From the NCBI GenBank assembly GCA_022510745.1, contig JAFLSY010000004.1:62001-126000 (forward strand): a stretch of 64,000 bases of DNA, read 5' to 3'. The notes beneath the pieces were generated by a model. It was given only the letters and a program-made list of their open reading frames with translations, did no database searches and had not been told where the DNA came from. Source of the DNA: Lachnospiraceae bacterium. Lineage in GTDB: Bacteria; Bacillota; Clostridia; Lachnospirales; Lachnospiraceae. How positions within the stretch are numbered: the stretch's first letter is position 1; the number at the start of each line of letters is the position of its first letter. The position numbers were made by a program, and so were the translations under genes. Shown piece after piece: positions 34,202 to 42,516 of the stretch.

Positions 34202-37200
34202 ATGCAGCATATGTTTTTGCAACAAAGCTATCAGGACTGTTATGAAGCGTATGAAAAGAGTCTTGAGAGTGCGCATTATATCAAATGGGACTATGTGATC
34301 CTGACCGCCTCCAATGAAGCACAGGCAGAGGTTTACAGGGAACAGATAGCTTACCGTTTAAATGAGGGATATTTATCGGCACATACAAAATATGAGGTGC
34401 TTTCGGACCCTGAAGGGAAACGGGTGGGAAGTGGCGGCGCTACCCTGAATGTGCTCTGCTATATAGCAAAGGATGCACAGGGAGGGGAAAATACAAATCC
34501 TTTTGCGGGAAAGCGCGTTCTGGTGATTCATTCCGGCGGTGACAGCAAGAGAGTGCCTCAGTACAGTGTCTGTGGGAAGCTTTTTTCACCGGTGCCCCGC
34601 AAGCTGCCTGATGGAAGGAATTCCACACTCTTTGATGAGTTTATCATCAGTATGGCAGGGGTGGCCGGCAGATTGAAAGAGGGTATGCTGGTGCTCTCGG
34701 GGGATGTGCTGCTTTTGTTCAATCCTCTGCAGATCGATTTTTCTTTTAGCGGTGCTGCGGCCCTGTCCATTAAGGAGCCTGTTTCCATAGGCAAAGATCA
34801 CGGGGTCTTTTTAAACGACGGCAAAGATTATGTTAAAAGATTTCTCCATAAACAATCGGAAAGTCAGCTGAAAAGCTATGGGGCTGTCAACGGCAGCGGG
34901 CTGGTGGATCTGGATACCGGAGCCGTGGCACTGGATGTGGATCTGATGCAGGCGCTCTTTTCCCTCATCAGCACGAATGGGCAGGTGGAGGAAGATAAAT
35001 TTAAACAGTATGTAAATGAAACCGTGCGGCTCAGTTTTTACGGAGATTTCCTCTATCCGCTGGCAACGGAAGCGACTTTGGAAGATTACTATAAAGAAGC
35101 GGGCGAAGGTGAAGCATGCGAGGAACTGTATGCATGCAGGAGCGCTATTTGGGAAGCTATTTCGGAATTTGGCTTACGGCTGCTCAGCCTGACGCCGGCG
35201 GAGTTTATTCATTTTGGCACCACCGGCGAATTGGTAAAACTGGTAACCAAAGAAGTGGAGGACTATTGTTTCCTGGGTTGGGCGAAGCAGGTGGGCAGCA
35301 ATGCTTCCTGTGATACTTATGCCGCGCACAACAGTTTGATTGAGGAAGGCGCTCAGATAGGTGCGGATGTCTATCTGGAAGACAGCATCATTCAGGCCGG
35401 GGTCCGGATTGGTTCCGGCAGCGTGATAAGCGGCGTGGAACTACAGCCTAAGGCTGCGGTGCCCTCAGGCACCGTGCTGCATGGTATGCGCCTGCAGGAC
35501 GGCAGATATGTAGTCAGATCTTATGGTGTGGAGGATAATCCCAAGGAGTCTTGCGGTCAGCTGATGAGCGGAACGATTCTGAAAGAGGTTGGGGAGGAAA
35601 CTCCTTTGTGGGAGGCGGCAGTTTATCCGATTGCCGATACCATGGAGGAGGCAGTAAACGCGGCATTAATAGCCAGACGGATGATGCAGGGATGTGCTTC
35701 TGTCCGGGAAAAAGAATGGTGGCTTTCTCAGGAAAAGATCAGTCTTTGCGAGAGCTTCAACCGTGCGGATGCCAATGCGGGTTTTTACCGGAAGCTGCAG
35801 CTGCAGGAGCAGATAGAGGTCCGAAAGGCAGTCAAGGCTCTTTGCGGCGGTCTCTATTGGGAAGATGCGCTTAAAGTGTTCGGAAAGAAAGGGATGACGG
35901 AAATTCAGCGCAGGCAGCTTCAAAACATGGCGGAAACTGCGGAATTTTCGATAGCGATGCGGATTTACTATCTGCTGGCTGAAGAAGCCCGTATGCGGGG
36001 ACTGGCCTATGAAGTATATGAGGAGGCCTGCTTTGGAGCTATCCGAAATGCTGTCTACGAAAGTGGAAGAGAGAATGTTTGTTATCGGAATAATCTTGTG
36101 ATCAAGCGCGGGGAGGCGCATGTAGAACTGCCGGTCAGAGTCAACTGGGGAGGCGGCTGGAGCGATACGCCGCCCCATTGTCTGGAAAACGGAGGTACCG
36201 TCGTAAACGCAGCCATAAAGCTGAACGGAATCTTTCCGGTTCAGGTGACCGTACGCAAAATAGAAGAATTGAAAATCGAAGTGGCCAGTGAGGATATAGG
36301 CGCCTTTGGGGAAATATATGCTCTTTCTGAAATTTGGGATTGTCATAATCCCTATGATGCTTTTGCACTACATAAGGCTGCGTTACTGGCCTGTGGAGTG
36401 GTGCCGATGCCGGATGTGGAAGATGGCTGGACTGCAATACAAAAGCCGGAAAATGTCAGCCTGCAGGATATATTAAAGCGGCTGGGGGGCGGACTGTTTA
36501 TTTCCACTCAGGTAATCGGTATTCCCAAGGGGTCCGGGCTGGGAACCAGCAGCATTCTGGCAGGAGCCTGTGTGAAGGCGCTTTTCGAACTGATGGGAGA
36601 AGCCATATCCGACGATGCCGTATATGAGATTGTCCTCTGTATGGAGCAGATCATGAGTACGGGAGGCGGCTGGCAGGACCAGGTAGGAGGCATTACCCCC
36701 GGAATCAAATACATGACAACGGATCCCGGACTGGCACAGCACATCAAAGTAGAGCGGATATCCATGTCTGAAAGAGCTAGAGCAGAGTTACAGGAGAGAT
36801 TTGCCTTGATTTATACGGGACAGCGGCGATTGGCCCGGAATCTGCTGCGGGATGTAGTGGGTAATTACATTGGCAACCGGAAAGAGAGTCTGGAGGCCCT
36901 GTATAAGATGCAGCGCATTGCTGCGTTGATGCGATTTGAATTGGAAAAGGGCAATATAGACGAGTTGGCTATACTGTTAAATGAACACTGGGAAATTTCC
37001 AAGCAGCTGGATGCAGGTTCCAGTAATACCTGTATCGAGCAGATTTTCCGTATCTGCGAAGATTTGATCGCGGGCAGGTTCATTGCCGGAGCGGGAGGCG
37101 GCGGATTTTTGCAGGTTATTTTGAAAAAGGGTGTGACGAAACAACAGCTGCGCGACAGGCTGCATCAGGTATTTCAGGACAGCGGCGTGGATGTGTGGGA

Positions 37201-37219
37201 CAGTGAATTTTATTATTAG
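34202..37219 (+). CDS. fkp: Bifunctional fucokinase / fucose-1-phosphate guanylyltransferase
   Basis: This two-domain enzyme salvages free L-fucose to GDP-fucose: a GHMP kinase makes fucose-1-phosphate and a pyrophosphorylase makes GDP-fucose. The 1005 residues compare with about 950 for the Bacteroides Fkp. The N-terminal half has the nucleotide motif VGSGGATLNVL (residues 75-85) and HSGGDSKRVPQYSVCGKLF, then a left-handed-helix-like stretch (EEGAQIGADVYLEDSIIQAG). The C-terminal half from about 630 is a GHMP kinase: RVNWGGGWSDTPPHCLENGG, the ATP loop GIPKGSGLGTSSILAG, and FIAGAGGGGFLQVIL. Heptose-1-phosphate analogues are an alternative, but full-length two-domain identity to Fkp favours fucose. 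Confidence 0.88.
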   Translation: MQHMFLQQSYQDCYEAYEKSLESAHYIKWDYVILTASNEAQAEVYREQIAYRLNEGYLSAHTKYEVLSDPEGKRVGSGGATLNVLCYIAKDAQGGENTNPFAGKRVLVIHSGGDSKRVPQYSVCGKLFSPVPRKLPDGRNSTLFDEFIISMAGVAGRLKEGMLVLSGDVLLLFNPLQIDFSFSGAAALSIKEPVSIGKDHGVFLNDGKDYVKRFLHKQSESQLKSYGAVNGSGLVDLDTGAVALDVDLMQALFSLISTNGQVEEDKFKQYVNETVRLSFYGDFLYPLATEATLEDYYKEAGEGEACEELYACRSAIWEAISEFGLRLLSLTPAEFIHFGTTGELVKLVTKEVEDYCFLGWAKQVGSNASCDTYAAHNSLIEEGAQIGADVYLEDSIIQAGVRIGSGSVISGVELQPKAAVPSGTVLHGMRLQDGRYVVRSYGVEDNPKESCGQLMSGTILKEVGEETPLWEAAVYPIADTMEEAVNAALIARRMMQGCASVREKEWWLSQEKISLCESFNRADANAGFYRKLQLQEQIEVRKAVKALCGGLYWEDALKVFGKKGMTEIQRRQLQNMAETAEFSIAMRIYYLLAEEARMRGLAYEVYEEACFGAIRNAVYESGRENVCYRNNLVIKRGEAHVELPVRVNWGGGWSDTPPHCLENGGTVVNAAIKLNGIFPVQVTVRKIEELKIEVASEDIGAFGEIYALSEIWDCHNPYDAFALHKAALLACGVVPMPDVEDGWTAIQKPENVSLQDILKRLGGGLFISTQVIGIPKGSGLGTSSILAGACVKALFELMGEAISDDAVYEIVLCMEQIMSTGGGWQDQVGGITPGIKYMTTDPGLAQHIKVERISMSERARAELQERFALIYTGQRRLARNLLRDVVGNYIGNRKESLEALYKMQRIAALMRFELEKGNIDELAILLNEHWEISKQLDAGSSNTCIEQIFRICEDLIAGRFIAGAGGGGFLQVILKKGVTKQQLRDRLHQVFQDSGVDVWDSEFYY

Positions 37220-37232
37220 GATGAGTAATCTT

Positions 37233-37778
37233 ATGGGCAGGATTTATGAAGAAAGCAGTATTTTCCTGCGGCCTATGACGGAGGATGATACCGATCTGAT
37301 CATAGGCTGGAGAAACAGAGACGCGGTCAGAACAAATTTTATCTATAGGGAACTTTTTACAAGGCAGTCCCATGAACGATGGGTGGAAACCATGGTAAAA
37401 ACAGGGCGGGTCGTGCAGATGATCATCTGCGAGCATACAAACCCGGACGGAGAGCGCCAACAAGACAATCCGGTTGGCTCTGTTTATATCAGGGATATCG
37501 ATCATGCTCATCACAAAGGCGAATACGGTATTTTTATCGGAGAGGAAAATGCGAGGGGACGTGGGATCGGCACCTTGGCAGCCAAGCTGATGATACGGTA
37601 TGCTTTTGAGGAACTGGGGCTGCACAAACTCTTTCTGCGGGTGTTTGCCGACAATGCCGCAGCGCTTGGCAGCTATGAAAAGGCAGGGTTTCAAAGGGAA
37701 GCCTATTTGAAAGACGATGTCTGTATTGATGGGATTTATCGGGATATCGTGTTGATGGCAGTGATTAACGAGAAGTGA
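37233..37778 (+). CDS. GNAT-family N-acetyltransferase
   Basis: This 181-residue acetyltransferase has the acetyl-CoA pyrophosphate loop in ENARGRGIGTLAAKLMIRYA and the last-strand segment LHKLFLRVFADNAAALGSYE then KAGFQREAYLKDDV. The layout is like PseH, WecD and RimI-type sugar or protein acetyltransferases. The neighbourhood points to an amino-sugar substrate such as the product of the WecE-type aminotransferase, but the sequence alone does not prove it. The start is the ATG at 37233, because AGGATGAG lies suitably upstream; an ATG 12 bases earlier lacks a binding site. It lies 13 bases after fkp. Confidence 0.85.
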   Translation: MGRIYEESSIFLRPMTEDDTDLIIGWRNRDAVRTNFIYRELFTRQSHERWVETMVKTGRVVQMIICEHTNPDGERQQDNPVGSVYIRDIDHAHHKGEYGIFIGEENARGRGIGTLAAKLMIRYAFEELGLHKLFLRVFADNAAALGSYEKAGFQREAYLKDDVCIDGIYRDIVLMAVINEK

Positions 37779-37787
37779 GGAATGACA

Positions 37788-38714
37788 ATGAAGAAGGTCA
37801 GTTTTGTAATTCCCTGCTACCGCTCAGTGGCTACGATTTGCGGGGTAGTGGAAGAAATAGAAAACACAATGGCGGGGCTGGGAAGGTATGAGTATGAGAT
37901 CATACTGGTAAATGACTGCTCACCGGATAATACCTTTGAAATCATTCGAAAGCTTTGTAGTGAAAAGCCCCATGTGAAAGGAATTGATTTTGCCAAAAAT
38001 TTCGGACAGCATGCGGCGCTGATGGCCGGGCTGCGCCAGGCGGTGGGAGAATACGTGGTGTGTCTGGATGACGACGGACAGACGCCGGCTGATGAGGCAG
38101 GTAAGCTTTTGGAAAAGCTGGAAGAGGGTTATGATGCAGTCTATGCCAGTTATGCCCATAAAAAGCATTCTCTGTTCCGTAATCTGGGAAGCAGAATGAA
38201 TGACTTGATGACGAGAGCGATGCTGGGAAAGCCAAGGGAACTGTATGTTTCCAGTTATTTTGCAGTAAAAAGATATATTGTGGACGACATGATACGGTAT
38301 GAGAACGCCTATCCCTATGTCATTGGATTGGTACTGCGGGCCACCAAGAACATTGCCAATGTACCGGTGGACCATCGGGAAAGGCTGGCAGGGCGTTCCG
38401 GCTATACCCTTAAAAAGCTGTTGAATTTGTGGATGAACGGCTTCACCGCCTTTTCTATACTGCCCCTGCGGATTGCCACCACGATAGGCGTTTTATGTGC
38501 CTGCGGCGGCTTTGGATACGGCATTTATACCATTGTGAAAAAATTTATCAATCCCAATGTGCCAATGGGATTCAGTTCCCTGATGGCAGCACTTGTCTTT
38601 ATTGGCGGCATGCTGATGATCATGCTTGGTTTGATCGGAGAATACATTGGAAGAATTTATATCAGTCTGAACAACTCTCCCCAGTATGTGATCAAGGAAC
38701 GGCTGAATATGTAA
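37788..38714 (+). CDS. Polyprenyl-phosphate glycosyltransferase (GT2, ArnC-like)
   Basis: This is the third polyprenyl-phosphate-type GT2 of the window, 308 residues from the ATG at 37788 (GAGG seven bases before). Landmarks are KVSFVIPCYRSVATICGVVE, ILVNDCSPDNTFEII, FAKNFGQHAALMAGLRQAVG, VVCLDDDGQTPADEAGKL (metal site) and the RSGYTLKKLLNLWMNGFTAF signature of the ArnC/GtrB group. Two C-terminal TM segments are followed by GEYIGRIYISLNNSPQYVIK. An ArnC-type substrate (a 4-amino sugar) would fit the WecE-type aminotransferase in the same locus, though this is inference. Confidence 0.88.
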   Translation: MKKVSFVIPCYRSVATICGVVEEIENTMAGLGRYEYEIILVNDCSPDNTFEIIRKLCSEKPHVKGIDFAKNFGQHAALMAGLRQAVGEYVVCLDDDGQTPADEAGKLLEKLEEGYDAVYASYAHKKHSLFRNLGSRMNDLMTRAMLGKPRELYVSSYFAVKRYIVDDMIRYENAYPYVIGLVLRATKNIANVPVDHRERLAGRSGYTLKKLLNLWMNGFTAFSILPLRIATTIGVLCACGGFGYGIYTIVKKFINPNVPMGFSSLMAALVFIGGMLMIMLGLIGEYIGRIYISLNNSPQYVIKERLNM

Positions 38715-38759
38715 TTGCCGGAGAATTACGAAAGATAAGGAATTGGAGGATATAGAGAG

Positions 38760-40223
38760 ATGCTTTTTAATTCTCAAGAATTCATCTTTCTTTTTTTGCC
38801 GATTGTACTGTTGGGTTATTATGGACTCCATCGTTTAAACCTGCACAATGGGGCGAAATCGTTTTTGCTTGGCGCGTCTCTGTTTTTTTACGGATACTAT
38901 AATATCTCGTATGTAGCCCTCCTTTTGGGAAGTATTGTTTTTAATTACCTGCTGCACCGGATGATGCTGTGGGAAACTATAAGCATAAGAGCAAAAAAAA
39001 GTTTTTTAGGTATCGGAATTGCATTGAACCTGCTGCTTTTATTTTATTTTAAGTATTATAATTTCTTTGTGGAAAATATCAATGCGCTGTTTCGAGCGGA
39101 CATTGTGACCAAAGACATTGTTCTGCCGTTGGGAATCAGTTTTTTTACTTTTCAGCAGATTTCGTTTTTGGCGGACAGTTATCAAACGGGGGCTGAAAAA
39201 TATTCTTTACTGGATTATGGTGTGTTTGTATCTTTTTTTCCGCAGTTGATCGCAGGACCCATTGTGCTGCATCAAGAGCTGATACCGCAGCTTAGGGATG
39301 AGAAGAGATGGCGTTTTCATACGGATAATATGGAAATCGGGCTGAAATACTTTATCATTGGGTTGGCGAAAAAGACTTTGCTGGCAGACCGTTTAGGCAG
39401 CATAGTCACATTGGGATATACCTATCCCATTCACTGGAATACACCGGGGGCATTGCTGATCATACTTTCTTATTCTTTGCAGATTTATTTTGATTTTAGC
39501 GGTTACAGTGATATGGCAATTGGTCTGGGTAGAATGTTTGGACTGGAAATTCCCATTAATTTTAATTCCCCTTATAAGGCCGCCAACATCAAAGAATTTT
39601 GGGACCGCTGGCATATGACAATGACCCGTTTTTTTACCAAGTATGTGTATATTCCTCTGGGGGGAAGCCGCAAAGGCAAGTATCGGACGTACATAAATGT
39701 ACTGCTTGTATTTACAATAAGCGGTTTATGGCATGGCGCCGCATGGAATTTTGTATTGTGGGGATGTATGCATGGCGTAGCTTTGGTGCTGTACCGTATC
39801 TTCAAAAAATATATTGATAAATTACCCCAAATATTAGGACGTCTTGCAACCTTCTTGTTTGTGAGTCTGGCATGGGTGGTTTTTCGGGCGGACAGTCTCG
39901 GAGCCGCAAAAAGGATGCTTATGAGTCTGCTGGCAGGAGGTTTTGGAGGCAGTAATCTGAATTTATATTATGCTTTTCTCGGAGATGGGGCACAATTGGT
40001 GCTTTCACAGATACCGTATCCGGTTGTAGTATATGAGCTGTGTGCGGCGCTTTTCTGTGTCGGCGGTCTGGCAGCTGCGTTGCTGCTTGTGAACTTCGGG
40101 CGTTCTTCGCATGAAACAGTTTTACGAAATCAAAGAAGTTCCGGGTTTTTATATGGTTTTTTAGCAGCTTTATGTATTATGACTTTTATGGAAGTATCAG
40201 TATTTTTATATTTTAATTTTTAA
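38760..40223 (+). CDS. MBOAT-family membrane O-acyltransferase (copy B)
   Basis: This 487-residue polytopic acyltransferase is the paralogue of the leftward 31313-32797 gene. It shows LPLGISFFTFQQISFLADSY, FFPQLIAGPIVLHQELIPQL, SGYSDMAIGLGRMFGLEIPI, KEFWDRWHMTMTRFFTKYVY, the GGSRKGKYRTYINVLLVF segment and the catalytic His in SGLWHGAAWNFVLWG. GGAGG lies upstream. The SGNH-like partner begins 22 bases after its stop, repeating the order of copy A. Which acyl group and which sugar are modified cannot be read from sequence. Confidence 0.92.
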   Translation: MLFNSQEFIFLFLPIVLLGYYGLHRLNLHNGAKSFLLGASLFFYGYYNISYVALLLGSIVFNYLLHRMMLWETISIRAKKSFLGIGIALNLLLLFYFKYYNFFVENINALFRADIVTKDIVLPLGISFFTFQQISFLADSYQTGAEKYSLLDYGVFVSFFPQLIAGPIVLHQELIPQLRDEKRWRFHTDNMEIGLKYFIIGLAKKTLLADRLGSIVTLGYTYPIHWNTPGALLIILSYSLQIYFDFSGYSDMAIGLGRMFGLEIPINFNSPYKAANIKEFWDRWHMTMTRFFTKYVYIPLGGSRKGKYRTYINVLLVFTISGLWHGAAWNFVLWGCMHGVALVLYRIFKKYIDKLPQILGRLATFLFVSLAWVVFRADSLGAAKRMLMSLLAGGFGGSNLNLYYAFLGDGAQLVLSQIPYPVVVYELCAALFCVGGLAAALLLVNFGRSSHETVLRNQRSSGFLYGFLAALCIMTFMEVSVFLYFNF

Positions 40224-40245
40224 AGTTAAAATCTTGGGGGTTTTG

Positions 40246-41319
40246 ATGCAAAAGATAAGTTCAGGAAAGTTCTGTATACAATTTTTTGTGGGATTACTAT
40301 CTGTGCTTGCCATTATTGGTGGGGTTATTTTCTTGATAGATCCGTTTTACCATTATCACACACCGATATTAGGTACGAAGGCATACTTGTATAATCAGGT
40401 ATATCAGACTCCGGGGGCGGCGTCTCATTTTGAATATGACAGTGCGATTGTGGGAACAAGTATGACGGAAAATTTTAGAATTTCCTGGTTTGAAGAGATC
40501 GGTCTTAACACGATGAAGTTATCCTATTCCGGAGCTAGATGCACTGACATTCGAAGTGTCTTAGATAAGGTGTATGAAAGTGAAAATGAAATACAATATA
40601 TTATGCTGGATATTAATGATTATCAGCTGACTTCCAAGCCGGAAGAGCGGTTTGCGGATCTGCCGGAATATTTATATGATAATGTCTGGTGGACAGATAC
40701 GCAATATTTATTTAACGGGGATGCTTTTTGGATGGCTGCCGGAAGAGTGTTAGAAGCAGTAACGGGCAATCAACCCGACTTAGATAACGCTTACACTTGG
40801 GAGGATCCGACGCTGTTTTCCGAAGAGACCATTAAAATCATTTATCGGGAGGATATCCGACGTTTACAAGAATTAATGGAAAAAGGAGAAATAGAGGAGT
40901 ATAATGAAGAAAGGTTTTCTCAATGGGAGGAGAATCTGAACTATATTATTCCCGTAATAGAAGCACATCCGGAAACACAGTTTGTAATATTTTATCCGCC
41001 CTATAGCGTGGTATATTGGGAACAGCAGTTACTGTCAGGACGATTGGATGGTTTGCTGGATATGTATGCGGCATCAGCCAAGAGACTGATGCAAATGGAA
41101 AATGTAAGGGTTTATGTATTTTTTGGAGAAAAGGAAATTATCTCCGATTTAAATAATTACAGAGACTACTGCCATTATTCGCCTCAAATCAACCGCTATA
41201 TTTTTGAATGTATAAGAGACGGAGAAAATGAGATGACAGAAGAAAAGGTAGATTCTTATTTTGAAGAATTAGGAGATTATATCAGACAGTATCCGTATGA
41301 AAAGATATGGGAAGAGTAA
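40246..41319 (+). CDS. SGNH-like partner of MBOAT acyltransferase (copy B)
   Basis: From the ATG at 40246 (GGGGG five bases before; an in-frame TTG upstream is unlikely) the protein has 357 residues. An N-terminal TM anchor (FFVGLLSVLAIIGGVIFLI) precedes the extracytoplasmic domain. The nucleophile block is VGTSMTENF and the C-terminal catalytic block is DYCHYSPQINRYIFE. These align with LGSSMTVNF and DYTHYTHEMNDQM in copy A, and the two proteins share their general plan, including DPFYHYH/DPFFQYH after the anchor. A DltD/PatB-like acyl-transfer role is inferred. Confidence 0.75.
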   Translation: MQKISSGKFCIQFFVGLLSVLAIIGGVIFLIDPFYHYHTPILGTKAYLYNQVYQTPGAASHFEYDSAIVGTSMTENFRISWFEEIGLNTMKLSYSGARCTDIRSVLDKVYESENEIQYIMLDINDYQLTSKPEERFADLPEYLYDNVWWTDTQYLFNGDAFWMAAGRVLEAVTGNQPDLDNAYTWEDPTLFSEETIKIIYREDIRRLQELMEKGEIEEYNEERFSQWEENLNYIIPVIEAHPETQFVIFYPPYSVVYWEQQLLSGRLDGLLDMYAASAKRLMQMENVRVYVFFGEKEIISDLNNYRDYCHYSPQINRYIFECIRDGENEMTEEKVDSYFEELGDYIRQYPYEKIWEE

Positions 41320-41352
41320 AATTGGAGGATAGAGATAATTAAGGAGCAGACA

Positions 41353-42516
41353 ATGGAAACGGAACAATTGCAAAGTTTAGGCCATAAACGCATGGCAAAT
41401 TTGGAACTGCTGCGTCTGACTGCCATGTTCCTTGTAGTCATACTGCATGTGCTGGGAAAAGGCGGGGGATTGGTGGCGCTTACCAATGAGCGGTTGTATG
41501 GGGCAGGGTATCTGGCTTGGGGCATGGAAGCTCTGGCAATTGTGGCAGTGAATGTCTATATGCTTATGAGCGGCTATTTTCTGGCGGAAAGTTCTTTTAA
41601 GGTAAAACGACTGTTTCAGTTGTTTATGCAGGTATGGTTTTACAGTATCGGTATCGGACTTATAGCAGCAGCTTTCGGATATCTTCCGGAGGGTGGTTTC
41701 GGCATTCACTATCTGCTGATGCTTTTCTTTCCCGTTTCCATGAACCATTACTGGTTCATGACCGCCTATGTTTTTATGTATGTATTTACTCCGCTCCTAT
41801 CCGCAGGGGTAAGGAGGCTTGATAAAAAACATCTGCAGATGGTAATCGTGCTGTTAGTGCTGCTCTTTTCTGTGGTGAAATCCGTGGTGCCGAGCAGACT
41901 GGATACGGATATGCAGGGGTACGACTGTATCTGGTACATGTGCGTCTTTGTCATAGCTGCCTATATTCGGCGCTATGGTATCCCGTTTTTTAAGAACATG
42001 GTAAGGAGCATTGTTGTATATCTGCTGGCAACCGGCTGCATTTTTGGTATTACCATGATACTGCGGCTTATGTATTTGCAGACAGGAAGATTGGATACAA
42101 TATTGACAGTCTGCTATAATTATAATCATCTGCTGGTGTTGGCGGCTTCCATTGCGTTTTTTTATATATTTATTCATATACGGATTTATGACGGTGTATT
42201 CGGCCGATTTGTCTGCCGGATAGCTCCTTATACACTGGGAGTATATCTGTGGCACGAGCATATTGCCATTCGGTATGAGTGGCAGCAGTGGTTCTATGAT
42301 TGGGTGGGTGTGCCGGAAGGTGCGGTACAGTTATTATTAAAAACCATTCTGGCAGCAATCGCGGTATTTGTTATTGGTATTTTGCTGGATATGATGCGAG
42401 CTCTGTGTTTTGGATTTGTGAATCGGCTGTTTTCCCATGCAGGCTTCTACAGATCATTACAGCAGTGGTTGGAAAGACTGACTATACAACCTCAGAAGGA
42501 CAGTGTCAATGAATAA
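41353..42516 (+). CDS. Acyltransferase-3 family membrane protein
   Basis: This 387-residue integral membrane protein of the acyltransferase-3 (OafA/NodX-like) family O-acylates surface glycans. The conserved start RMANLELLRLTAMFLVVILH carries the arginine and the active-site histidine of the family. About ten hydrophobic segments follow, with the LMSGYFLAESSFKVKRLFQL segment typical of family 3. A basic C-terminal tail is present. The ATG follows AAGGAG. The next gene overlaps it by eight bases. It is the third independent glycan acylation system in the locus. Confidence 0.88.
   Translation: METEQLQSLGHKRMANLELLRLTAMFLVVILHVLGKGGGLVALTNERLYGAGYLAWGMEALAIVAVNVYMLMSGYFLAESSFKVKRLFQLFMQVWFYSIGIGLIAAAFGYLPEGGFGIHYLLMLFFPVSMNHYWFMTAYVFMYVFTPLLSAGVRRLDKKHLQMVIVLLVLLFSVVKSVVPSRLDTDMQGYDCIWYMCVFVIAAYIRRYGIPFFKNMVRSIVVYLLATGCIFGITMILRLMYLQTGRLDTILTVCYNYNHLLVLAASIAFFYIFIHIRIYDGVFGRFVCRIAPYTLGVYLWHEHIAIRYEWQQWFYDWVGVPEGAVQLLLKTILAAIAVFVIGILLDMMRALCFGFVNRLFSHAGFYRSLQQWLERLTIQPQKDSVNE

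Noticed and set aside
35666..36346. Leftward open frame of about 226 codons opposite fkp
   Set aside because: It is fully inside the coding region of a conserved two-domain enzyme and has no motif or start signals.
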